From Gudongella sp964604145 (GTDB lineage: Bacteria > Bacillota > Clostridia > Tissierellales > Tissierellaceae): a stretch of 10,339 nt of DNA. The DNA lies in assembly GCA_964604145.1 (NCBI GenBank), contig CAZRXS010000047.1, positions 1-10,339 of the forward strand, written 5' to 3'. Made by a program: the position numbers and the translations under genes. The notes under the pieces were generated by a model. That model was given only the letters and a program-made list of their open reading frames with translations. It was not told where the DNA came from and searched no databases. The stretch's first letter is position 1. Each line of letters begins with the position of its first letter. This document shows, piece by piece, positions 1-5,813 of this stretch.

Positions 1-57
1 AAAAATGAACTTGGTCAAGGACCATATAATTTTGTAGTAGAGGGATTTGTGGAGTGA
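1..57 (+). CDS. C-terminal tail of an unidentified protein (5' end outside window)
   Basis: Frame 1 is open from the first base to a TGA at 55-57 and gives 18 residues ending GPYNFVVEGFVE. The other two frames stop within these bases. The residue mix looks protein-like, and a dense repeat array starts at the very next base, as it does after the aminotransferase gene at 3873. I do not recognise the family and propose no function. The piece is too short to exclude chance. Confidence 0.5.
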   Translation, partial: KNELGQGPYNFVVEGFVE

Positions 58-90
58 CAATTCACAATTAAGAAATCACAAATCACAATT
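58..90. repeat. Short AATCACAA/AATTCACAA repeat array, left copy
   Basis: This AT-rich block is made of the variable 7-10 base unit A(A/T)TCACAA, the reverse complement of the TTGTGAATTG units at 286-390. It starts directly after the stop codon at 55-57. The left and right arrays face each other, so the material between them (91-285) is bracketed by inverted copies, as in a small non-autonomous mobile or composite element. The same unit returns at 3875-3907, 4031-4040 and 4278-4297. Confidence 0.75.
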
Positions 91-100
91 GAAAAGCGTG

Positions 101-147
101 GAGACCTGTGGTCTCTAAAAACGTAGGGGCGTAGCTTTGCTCGCTCG
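101..147. repeat. Small hairpin plus REP-like element (GTAGGGGCG type)
   Basis: GAGACC (101-106) and GGTCTC (110-115) form a 6-bp stem with a 3-nt loop. At 122-147 lies CGTAGGGGCGTAGC followed by TTTGCTCGCTCG, an imperfect palindrome framed by GTAGGG and a terminal CG. A diverged relative with the same core, GTAGCTTTGCTCGC, is at 4493-4517. The GTAGGG...CG frame is shared with the element at 162-188, so the two may be arms of one REP-like family. No coding signal is seen here. Confidence 0.6.
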
Positions 148-161
148 TTGCAATTACAATC

Positions 162-188
162 GTAGGGATAGACGACTCTGTCTATCCG
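162..188. repeat. 27-bp palindromic repeat, copy 1
   Basis: GTAGGGATAGAC is followed by GACTCT and GTCTATCCG. GGATAGAC and GTCTATCC make a perfect 8-bp stem with a 6-nt loop. The same 27 bases recur without a change at 3931-3957, 4064-4090 and 4321-4347. This copy lacks the 22-base leader that precedes the other three, and its right flank differs (AATAGATAAG instead of TGAA). Confidence 0.9.
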
Positions 189-201
189 AATAGATAAGCC
201 A

Positions 202-262
202 AGATTCTTCGCAAGCTCAGAATGACAAAAAAATCTGTCATTCCGAGTAGAACGAGGAATCT
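202..262. repeat. Facing pair of TGTCATTCCGAG-type repeats
   Basis: AGATTCTTCGCAAGCTCAGAATGACA (in two parts: AGATTCTTCGCAA at 202-214 and GCTCAGAATGACA at 215-227) is the reverse complement type of the unit at 236-262, which begins TGTCATTCCGAG and ends GAGGAATCT. The arms are separated by an 8-nt A-rich spacer and would form a long imperfect hairpin. From general knowledge, TGTCATTCYGAGC...AGAATCT is a family of dispersed repeats found in many bacterial genomes. A pair with the arms in the other order is at 4401-4463. Confidence 0.75.
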
Positions 263-285
263 TTTATTCTGGCGGCCAAAGGCCA

Positions 286-390
286 CTTCTCCATTGTGAA
301 TTGTGATCTGTGAATTGTGAATTGTATTTTTGATTTGTGAATTGTGAATTATGCATTGCTTCTCCATTGTGAATTGTGAATTGTGAATTG
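286..390. repeat. TTGTGAATTG repeat array, right copy, with internal duplication
   Basis: The block CTTCTCCATTGTGAATTGTGA occurs at 286-306 and again at 359-379, and both copies run on into further TTGTGAATTG units. It is preceded by a GGCC-AAA-GGCC mini-hairpin at 274-284. The array faces the inverted array at 58-90. Its last unit overlaps the proposed -35 hexamer of proA. The gap 58-446 holds only these repeats and the proA promoter; I see no gene in it. Confidence 0.75.
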
Positions 391-409
391 TATTCTCATC
401 TGCTATAAT
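381..409 (+). promoter_or_regulatory. Sigma-A type promoter of proAB
   Basis: TTGTGA (381-386, four of six matches to TTGACA), a 17-bp spacer and a perfect TATAAT (404-409). Predicted start near 416, about 30 nt upstream of proA. The -35 hexamer is part of the repeat array. AGGAGG at 431-436 is the ribosome site for proA. Confidence 0.6.
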
Positions 410-446
410 ATACTAAAGGATTAATATATGAGGAGGCGGTTTTAAT

Positions 447-1688
447 ATGAATGGGTTAAAGGAAATAGGTGTAATACTAAAAGAGGCTTCAAAATATCTA
501 AATAAAGCATCTAGCGAGGAAAAAAATGTTGCTCTTTTAGATGTAAGTAAAGCCATTAGAAAGAATATGGATAGAATATTAGAGGCTAATGCTAAAGATA
601 TAGAGTCGGCAAGAAAAACCAATATGAAAGAGGGCTTGGTAGATAGGCTCTTACTTGATGAGTCTAGAATAGAGTCTATTATTGACGGAATTCAAACAGT
701 AATAAAACTCGATGATCCTATTTGGAAATCTGAGAAAGTATGGACATTAAAAAATGGATTAACTATTTCAAAAATGTCTGTTCCACTTGGGGTAATAGGG
801 ATTATTTATGAATCAAGGCCTAATGTAACAGTAGATGCCTTTGCCCTTGCTTTAAAATCAGGCAATGCGATTTTACTAAGAGGAAGTTCAACTGCTATTA
901 ATTCAAATAGAGCCCTAGTAGCTGCAATAAAGGATGGCTTGACCAATTCAAGCATTCCAACAGGTGTTGTGGAATTTATTGATGATACTGATAGGGCGTT
1001 GGTAGATGAGATGCTAAAATCAAATGACTTTCTTGATCTTATAATACCAAGGGGCGGAGGCGATTTGATTAAGTATGTGGTAGCTAATGCTACAGTTCCA
1101 ACACTGGAAACAGGCGAGGGAAATTGTCATTTATATATAGATAAAACAGCTAATTTAGATGATGCTCTTAATATTTTAATAAATGCAAAAACTCAAAGAG
1201 TAGGAGTTTGTAATACATGTGAAACACTACTTGTACACGAAGATGTTGCAGAAGACTTTCTTCCTATGGTAGCAGAGGCATTAGAAGGCTCAGTAGAGCT
1301 TAGGGCAGATAATGAGTCTAAGGCATATATTAAAGCAAAATTAGCAACCATTGAGGATTATCATACAGAATTTTTAGACTATATTCTCGCTGTAAAGATT
1401 GTAAAAGATATTGACGAAGCGATAGCTCATATAAATAAATATGGAACAAAGCATTCAGAAGCTATTGTTACTGAAAATCTTAAAAATGCTAGAAAATTTC
1501 AAAGGGAAATTGATGCCTCAACTGTTTATGTAAATGCTTCTACCAGGTTTACCGATGGTTCAGAGTTTGGATTTGGGGCAGAGATGGGAATAAGTACACA
1601 AAAAACCCATGCAAGAGGTCCAGTTGGCTTAGAGCAATTAGTAACCTATAAGTACCTAATTATGGGCAATGGTCAAATAAGAAAGTAG
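447..1688 (+). CDS. proA: Gamma-glutamyl phosphate reductase (glutamate-5-semialdehyde dehydrogenase)
   Basis: This cytosolic enzyme reduces gamma-glutamyl phosphate with NADPH to glutamate 5-semialdehyde, the second step from glutamate to proline. The 413-residue length is normal for ProA and the protein is complete. The aldehyde-dehydrogenase fold shows the NADP-binding segment around 112-150 (SVPLGVIGIIYESRPNV, LLRGSS), the catalytic-cysteine segment RVGVCNTCETLLV with C255, and the C-terminal family signature EFGFGAEMGIST followed by THARGPVGLEQL (373-398). The ATG at 447 follows AGGAGG (431-436) with a usual spacer. proB begins 6 nt after the stop, so the two are co-transcribed, but the order is proA-proB whereas proB-proA is more usual. 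Substrate channelling between the two products is known in this pathway. The assignment is safe. Confidence 0.97.
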   Translation: MNGLKEIGVILKEASKYLNKASSEEKNVALLDVSKAIRKNMDRILEANAKDIESARKTNMKEGLVDRLLLDESRIESIIDGIQTVIKLDDPIWKSEKVWTLKNGLTISKMSVPLGVIGIIYESRPNVTVDAFALALKSGNAILLRGSSTAINSNRALVAAIKDGLTNSSIPTGVVEFIDDTDRALVDEMLKSNDFLDLIIPRGGGDLIKYVVANATVPTLETGEGNCHLYIDKTANLDDALNILINAKTQRVGVCNTCETLLVHEDVAEDFLPMVAEALEGSVELRADNESKAYIKAKLATIEDYHTEFLDYILAVKIVKDIDEAIAHINKYGTKHSEAIVTENLKNARKFQREIDASTVYVNASTRFTDGSEFGFGAEMGISTQKTHARGPVGLEQLVTYKYLIMGNGQIRK

Positions 1689-1694
1689 GTTAAA

Positions 1695-2492
1695 ATGGAC
1701 AATATAATGATAAATCAAAGTAAAAAAATCTTAATAAAAATTGGATCTAGTACAATAACTAGTAAGGATGGGAAAATTGACAGAGACTTTCTTGAAAACT
1801 TTTCATCTCAGGTTAAAAAATTGATGGATGCTGGTAAAAAAGTAATCATAGTATCTTCTGGTGCTACTATTGCTGGAGTTTCCACAATTGGGAAATGGTC
1901 AAGAAAAGAAGATATTCACTATAAACAAGCCTTATGTGCTATTGGTCAAGTTGAACTTATGGATTCTTACAGAAGGGTATTTGAAAAACATGGGATTCAT
2001 ATAGCTCAAATTCTGTTGACCAAGGATGACTTTAATTCGAAGATTAGGACTTTAAATATTAGGAATACTCTTTTTACACTACTTGACGAGGGTGTTATTC
2101 CAATTATAAATGAAAATGATACAGTTGGCGTTGAAGAGATTAAAATTGGAGATAATGATATGCTTGCCGCTTATTCTACAGTTGTATGGGGTGGAGACTT
2201 ATTGATACTTTTAAGTGATATCGAGGGGATATGCGATAAAAACCCAAATGAGAATAAAGATGCTCATATGATTTCTATAGTAGAAGATGTTGATGAATTA
2301 GAAAAAAATATTTCAATGGGGCTTACAAGCGCTTTTGGAACTGGAGGTATTCAGACAAAACTCAAAGCAGCTAAAATAGTAAATAAGTACGGAATACCAA
2401 TGATTGTAGCTCATGGGAAGACAAAAGATATTATTACACAAATAGCAGATGGCAATAGAAAAGGGACACTTTTTTTACCCAAAAAACAATAG
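1695..2492 (+). CDS. proB: Glutamate 5-kinase, short form without PUA domain
   Basis: It phosphorylates glutamate with ATP to gamma-glutamyl phosphate, the first and normally proline-inhibited step of proline synthesis. The amino-acid-kinase fold is clear: KIGSST (15-20), IVSSGA (52-57), INENDTV (138-144), IGDNDMLAA (151-159), LLSDIEGIC (172-180) and GTGGIQTKLKAA (216-227). At 265 residues it ends where the kinase domain ends. The C-terminal PUA domain of the E. coli enzyme (about 367 residues) is absent, a form known in some bacteria. The ATG at 1695 has only a weak ribosome site (TAGGTT) near the proA stop, so translation is probably coupled to proA; a second ATG at 1710 is possible. No terminator is seen before the next reading frame. 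Confidence 0.96.
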   Translation: MDNIMINQSKKILIKIGSSTITSKDGKIDRDFLENFSSQVKKLMDAGKKVIIVSSGATIAGVSTIGKWSRKEDIHYKQALCAIGQVELMDSYRRVFEKHGIHIAQILLTKDDFNSKIRTLNIRNTLFTLLDEGVIPIINENDTVGVEEIKIGDNDMLAAYSTVVWGGDLLILLSDIEGICDKNPNENKDAHMISIVEDVDELEKNISMGLTSAFGTGGIQTKLKAAKIVNKYGIPMIVAHGKTKDIITQIADGNRKGTLFLPKKQ

Positions 2493-2530
2493 TATAAATA
2501 TATATTAATAAATATTAGCGAAGGAGTTTT

Positions 2531-2716
2531 TTGAAAATGATGTCCTTCCACACGATAAAAAAACAGACCAAAGTTTTAGTGACATTTGGCTTATGGGCAA
2601 GGCTGTTAAATTTCTTTAAAGGAATATTAATAGCCTTCTTTATAGGAGCAAATTTAGGAGTGGATACTTATCTTGTAGCTTTTTCAGCACTATCAGAGGG
2701 ATTGGGGAGAATATGA
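2531..2716 (+). pseudogene. N-terminal remnant of a MurJ/MviN-type lipid flippase
   Basis: A 61-codon frame begins with TTG at 2531, or more likely ATG at 2537 or 2540, after a good AAGGAG at 2521-2526. The peptide resembles the first membrane helix region of MurJ/MviN and related polysaccharide flippases: a basic start, then LLNFFKGILIAFFIGANLG and VDTYLVAFSAL, which fits the family's FGAGxxxDAYxVAF stretch. Intact members have about 500 residues and 12-14 helices, so nearly all of the protein is missing. Its TGA (2714-2716) overlaps the aminotransferase ATG at 2713. I infer that a deletion joined the flippase start to the aminotransferase gene. It may still be translated as a leader peptide coupled to that gene. 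A genuine small one-helix protein is the alternative. Confidence 0.6.
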
Positions 2717-3873
2717 AAAATTATTATATAGCTAAAAAGTATTGGAAAACAGTTGAAAGCGAATTATCTAAAAGTGCAGATGTTTTAGGAAAACCCGAAG
2801 ATATTATAAATTTTACATTGGGGGATCCAGATATTCATACTGATAAAAGGATTATAGAAAGGACATTTAAAGATGTATTAAATGGCGCAACCCACTATAC
2901 TGATACACTTGGTATTTTAGAATTAAGAAAAGAACTTAAAAATTATTACTTAGATGAATATAAAATGCGAGTTGATTTAGAAGAGTTAATGATTACAACA
3001 AGCGCTTGTCAGGGTATGTGGCTCATAATGGAAGCAATCCTTGATGATGGTGATGAGGTAATTATTCCGAGCCCCCATTTTCCGCCATATCCAGATCAAG
3101 TCGAAATGGCAGGCGGCAAATCCGTATTTTTAGAGCTTTTAGAATCAGAAGACTTTCAAATAAATATAAAAAGACTGGAAGAATTGATAACACCAAGGAC
3201 AAAAGCCATAATAATTAACACTCCAAATAATCCAATTGGAAGCTGTTTAAGTAAAAAAACCCTAGAAGATATATCCACAATTGCAAAGAAATATGATCTT
3301 CTTATAATAGCAGATGATATTTACACACTTTATAGCTATGAAAGTCCTTTTGTCCCAATATCGAGTATAGATGGTATAAGAGAAAGAACAATCACGCTTG
3401 GAAGCTTTTCAAAAAACTTTGCAATGGCAGGCTGGAGGATAGGGTATATCCTAGCAGATTCTAAATTTATCAAAGTTTTCCAGATGATTAATGAGAATAA
3501 CGTATATACTGCGCCTGAACCATCTCAAAGAGCAGCCCTACATGCTCTAAGGCTTAGAAAAGAAATACAACCAGGACTTTTTGAAGAGTTTAAAAAAAGA
3601 TCTTATTATGCTTATGAGAGGTTAAATAAATTTAAGGGTATAAGTGTAATGAAACCCAAGGGAACTTTTTATCTATTCCCAAATATTGAAAAGACAGGGC
3701 TATCTTCAATAGAATTTGCAGATAAACTCTTAAAAGAAGCAAGAGTAGCAGTAATTCCAGGAATCGCATTTGGATGTAATGGAGACAATTATATAAGACT
3801 TGCAGTAACTCTAAATATAGATAGAATGAAAGAAGCCTTTGATAGAATCGAAAAGATGGAAATGTTCCATTAA
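2713..3873 (+). CDS. PLP-dependent class I/II aminotransferase (aspartate aminotransferase superfamily)
   Basis: This cytosolic enzyme should move an amino group between an amino acid and a 2-oxo acid using pyridoxal phosphate. All fold-type I landmarks are present in 386 residues: NTPNNPIGS (169-177, PLP-contacting N173), ADDIYTLY (D201 to the pyridine nitrogen, Y204), SFSKNFAMAGWRIGY (231-245, Schiff-base K234) and a late arginine R362 in YIRLAV for the substrate carboxylate. The length is normal. The ATG follows GGGGAGA (2705-2711), which lies inside the flippase remnant; the 4-nt ATGA overlap suggests coupled translation. Which substrate it uses cannot be read from the sequence; aspartate, alanine, aromatic and methionine-type members share these motifs. 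A repeat array starts two bases after the stop and no conventional terminator is visible. Confidence 0.93.
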   Translation: MKNYYIAKKYWKTVESELSKSADVLGKPEDIINFTLGDPDIHTDKRIIERTFKDVLNGATHYTDTLGILELRKELKNYYLDEYKMRVDLEELMITTSACQGMWLIMEAILDDGDEVIIPSPHFPPYPDQVEMAGGKSVFLELLESEDFQINIKRLEELITPRTKAIIINTPNNPIGSCLSKKTLEDISTIAKKYDLLIIADDIYTLYSYESPFVPISSIDGIRERTITLGSFSKNFAMAGWRIGYILADSKFIKVFQMINENNVYTAPEPSQRAALHALRLRKEIQPGLFEEFKKRSYYAYERLNKFKGISVMKPKGTFYLFPNIEKTGLSSIEFADKLLKEARVAVIPGIAFGCNGDNYIRLAVTLNIDRMKEAFDRIEKMEMFH

Positions 3874-3874
3874 T

Positions 3875-3957
3875 ACAATTCACAAATCACAAATCACAAT
3901 TCACAATGAAAAGATTAAAGAATTAGAAACGTAGGGATAGACGACTCTGTCTATCCG
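3875..3957. repeat. Composite repeat A: AATTCACAA array, leader and 27-bp palindrome (copy 2)
   Basis: An array of ATCACAA/ATTCACAA units (3875-3907) is followed by a leader reading GAAAAGATTAAAGAATTAGAAA (3908-3929, quoted in two parts as GAAAAGATTAA and AGAATTAGAAA) and the GTAGGGATAGAC palindrome (3931-3957). The whole module recurs at 4031-4090 and 4278-4347 in the same orientation. It begins two bases after the aminotransferase stop, so its hairpin is the first strong secondary structure in that transcript's 3' end. It lacks the U-tract of a classical terminator. Confidence 0.88.
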
Positions 3958-4003
3958 TGAATCTAGGACAATGACAGGAAAAACAAAAGGGAAAAAGGAA
4001 AAA

Positions 4004-4030
4004 CAAAGGGGACGGTTCTTTTTGTCCCCT
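4004..4030. repeat. GGGGAC...GTCCCC palindrome
   Basis: AGGGGAC (4007-4013) pairs with GTCCCCT (4024-4030) across a loop reading GGTTCTTTTT. I remember this palindrome as a dispersed element in many bacterial genomes, often near REP-associated tyrosine transposases (Y1 family). That is recollection, not a search. No transposase gene is present in the window, so any mobilising enzyme must act from elsewhere. Confidence 0.75.
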
Positions 4031-4090
4031 AATCACAATTGAAAAGATTAAAGAATTAGAAATGTAGGGATAGACGACTCTGTCTATCCG
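4031..4090. repeat. Composite repeat B: ATCACAATT unit, leader and 27-bp palindrome (copy 3)
   Basis: A single AATCACAATT unit (4031-4040) is followed by the same 22-base leader as in copy A (4041-4062) and the identical 27-bp palindrome (4064-4090), ending TGAAC. It abuts the GGGGAC palindrome directly on its left and lies 36 bases upstream of the aldo/keto reductase scrap. Confidence 0.88.
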
Positions 4091-4126
4091 TGAACCAGAA
4101 ATATCGTTAATAAAAGGAGTGGTTTT

Positions 4127-4201
4127 ATGCTAAAAAGAACTTTGGGAAGGACTAATTTTAGCGTTTCATCTGTAGGAGATGTGGGTATTGTGCAGCGTTA
4201 A
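4127..4201 (+). pseudogene. N-terminal scrap of an aldo/keto reductase
   Basis: A good ribosome site AAAGGAGTGG (4113-4122) precedes an ATG and 24 codons reading MLKRTLGRTNFSVSSVGDVG then IVQR and stop. The start matches the usual opening of aldo/keto reductases (KRxLGRTGLxVSxxGFGG), where the first strand and the beginning of the barrel lie. Family members have about 270-380 residues, so more than 90 per cent is missing. The scrap sits between composite repeats B and C, which are in direct orientation. Recombination between such copies is a likely way to lose the rest. The ribosome site is intact, so a short peptide may still be made. Confidence 0.6.
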
Positions 4202-4276
4202 AATTGATAAAATATCAATTAGTAAATGCAATAAGACAATATTTTCTAAATGCGATATAATAGAGGTAAATGCAAT
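4202..4276 (+). promoter_or_regulatory. Promoter-like block with inverted repeat and three 11-bp direct repeats
   Basis: AATTGATA (4202-4209) and TATCAATT (4213-4220) form a perfect 8-bp inverted repeat with a 3-nt centre. Three copies of (G/C)TAAATGC(A/G)AT follow at 4222-4232, 4246-4256 and 4266-4276. Between them lie AAGACA (4233-4238), a 17-bp spacer and a perfect TATAAT (4256-4261). The second direct repeat ends on the first base of this -10 box. This looks like a regulated sigma-A promoter with repeated operator sites. The first gene downstream is dsdA at 4535, which would have a leader of about 265 nt crossing repeat C. It could instead be left over from a lost gene. Confidence 0.45.
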
Positions 4277-4277
4277 G

Positions 4278-4347
4278 CACAAATCACAAATCACAATTAA
4301 AAGATTAAAGAATTAGAAAGGTAGGGATAGACGACTCTGTCTATCCG
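4278..4347. repeat. Composite repeat C: ATCACAA units, leader and 27-bp palindrome (copy 4)
   Basis: CACAAATCACAAATCACAAT is followed by TAAAAGATTAAAGAATTAGA (one base shorter than in copies A and B, lacking the G of GAAAAG) and the identical palindrome at 4321-4347, then TGAACCCAGGACAATTG. Copy A is also followed by TGAATCTAGGACAATG, so the copied unit extends about 15-20 bases beyond the palindrome. Confidence 0.88.
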
Positions 4348-4383
4348 TGAACCCAGGACAATTGAAAAGACAAATGATTTCCA

Positions 4384-4463
4384 GGATAACAGAGTTATCC
4401 TGTCATTCCGAGCTTGCCGAGGAATCCTTTAAGCAAAGATCCTTCGTTAGGCTCTGGATGACA
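4384..4463. repeat. GGATAAC hairpin and back-to-back TGTCATTCCGAG-type pair
   Basis: GGATAAC (4384-4390) and GTTATCC (4394-4400) form a 7-bp stem with loop AGA. Directly after it, the unit TGTCATTCCGAGCTTGCCGA continuing to 4427 is paired with an inverted relative at 4437-4463 (AGATCCTTCG...GGATGACA) across a 9-nt spacer. The arms have the opposite order to the pair at 202-262. The gap 3874-4534 holds the listed repeats, the aldo/keto reductase scrap and the promoter-like block, with no intact gene. Confidence 0.75.
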
Positions 4464-4492
4464 AGCCAGGGAGATTAACGCTCTCAAGAAAT

Positions 4493-4517
4493 GTAGAGGT
4501 GTAGCTTTGCTCGCCCG
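4493..4517. repeat. REP-like element, relative of 122-147
   Basis: GTAGAGGTGTAGCTTTGCTC followed by GCCCG shares GTAGCTTTGCTCGC and the flanking frame with 122-147. It is degraded on the left (GAGGT for GGGGC). It ends 6 bases before the dsdA ribosome site. Confidence 0.6.
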
Positions 4518-4534
4518 AAACAGGGAGGAATTAT

Positions 4535-5782
4535 ATGGATACTTTGGGAAAATTAAAAAGAATGGAAGAATTTTTGTGGATTAATCCTAATTATACTAAA
4601 TACAAAGAGGCTAAAAGAAAACTTCCTATTAGCCTATCCCAGGTAGAAGATGCAGAAAAAAGACTCACTAGATTTGCACCTTATTTAAAACAACAATTTC
4701 CCGATACTGAAGATGGAATTATAGAATCGCCTATATCTGATATTTTAAATATGAAAAATTGGATGGAGAAAGAGTATAAAATAGAAATCCCAGGAGAATT
4801 ATTTCTTAAAAGAGATGACCTTCTACCCATAGCCGGTTCTATAAAAGCAAGGGGTGGGATTTACGAAGTGTTAAAGCACGCCGAAACCCTGGCGATAAAA
4901 GAGGGACTGCTCCATATAGAAGATGATTATAAAATCTTAGCAGAAAAAAACTTTGTTAATTTTTTTAAACAGCACACTATCCAAGTAGGTAGTACTGGGA
5001 ACCTTGGTTTAAGCATTGGTATTATAAGTGCAAAAATAGGCTTTAAAGTAATTGTTCATATGTCATCTGATGCTAAACCGTGGAAAAAAGAGATGCTTCG
5101 CTCCAAAGGAGTTCAAGTTATTGAGTATGAAGATGATTATTCTAAAGCAGTAGAAGAAGGCAGGAAAAGTTCAGATGCGGATCCAAATAGTCACTTTATA
5201 GATGACGAAAACTCTAAGGATCTTTTCCTTGGATATGCAGTAGGAGGTATTAGATTAAAAGCTCAGTTAGAGAAGATAAATATAAATATTGATAAAGATC
5301 ATCCATTAGTTGTCTATTTACCTTGTGGTGTTGGTGGAGGGCCAGGAGGAGTTGCATATGGGCTTAAGCTAGTATTTGGGGATTTGGTAGATTGCTATTT
5401 TGCAGAGCCTACTCACTCACCTTGTATGCTACTTGGACTCTCAACAGGTAAACATGATAAAATAGCAGTAGAAGACATTGGACTTGACAATAAAACAGAA
5501 GCAGATGGATTGGCTGTTGGCAGACCGTCTTCTTTCGTAGGCAGATTAATGGACTATTTATTAAAAGGTGGATTTACAATTAAAGATGAAAAGCTCTATG
5601 TATATTTAAAAGCACTGTATAAAATTGAGAATATATTTATTGAGCCATCTGCTTTAGCAGGATTTAATGGTCCGATCTTTACAAAAGAAATATATAAAAA
5701 TAAAAAGCCAGTACAGTTATTGTGGGCTACTGGTGGTAGTTTAGTGCCATTGTCAGAAAGAAATAAATTTTTAAATAAATAA
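4535..5782 (+). CDS. dsdA: D-serine ammonia-lyase (D-serine dehydratase)
   Basis: This cytosolic PLP enzyme converts D-serine to pyruvate and ammonia, which detoxifies D-serine and supplies carbon and nitrogen. The fold-type II landmarks are in order: LKRDDLLPIAGSIKARGG (91-108) with Schiff-base lysine K104, the substrate loop VGSTGNLGLSIG (151-162), the glycine-rich phosphate cradle PCGVGGGPGG (263-272) and ATGGSLVP (398-405). The AGSIKARGG context is typical of DsdA rather than threonine dehydratase or cysteine synthase. Its 415 residues are slightly shorter than the about 440 of E. coli DsdA. The ATG is fixed by GGGAGG (4523-4528). No adjacent DsdC-type LysR regulator or transporter is present. 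The next gene starts 31 bases after the stop, probably in the same operon. Confidence 0.94.
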   Translation: MDTLGKLKRMEEFLWINPNYTKYKEAKRKLPISLSQVEDAEKRLTRFAPYLKQQFPDTEDGIIESPISDILNMKNWMEKEYKIEIPGELFLKRDDLLPIAGSIKARGGIYEVLKHAETLAIKEGLLHIEDDYKILAEKNFVNFFKQHTIQVGSTGNLGLSIGIISAKIGFKVIVHMSSDAKPWKKEMLRSKGVQVIEYEDDYSKAVEEGRKSSDADPNSHFIDDENSKDLFLGYAVGGIRLKAQLEKININIDKDHPLVVYLPCGVGGGPGGVAYGLKLVFGDLVDCYFAEPTHSPCMLLGLSTGKHDKIAVEDIGLDNKTEADGLAVGRPSSFVGRLMDYLLKGGFTIKDEKLYVYLKALYKIENIFIEPSALAGFNGPIFTKEIYKNKKPVQLLWATGGSLVPLSERNKFLNK

Positions 5783-5813
5783 ATATATAAAGAGATAGAA
5801 AGGTGGAATTTAA

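Noticed and set aside
182..367. Minus-strand frame of 61 codons in the repeat region
   Set aside because: It consists of translated repeat units (repeated HNSQI) with no ribosome site and is an artefact of the array.
2531..2716. Small membrane toxin of a toxin-antitoxin pair
   Set aside because: The peptide resembles the start of MurJ-type flippases and there is no antitoxin RNA or partner gene; truncation explains it better.
3875..4347. Regularly repeated palindromic units that might suggest a CRISPR array
   Set aside because: The intervals between copies are unequal (133 and 257 bases from one palindrome to the next), the flanks are themselves repeats, and no cas gene is present.
4362..4390. 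TTGAAA-N17-GATAAC as a nearer promoter for dsdA
   Set aside because: The -10 match is poor and lies inside a perfect hairpin of the repeat block; the TATAAT at 4256-4261 is a better candidate.
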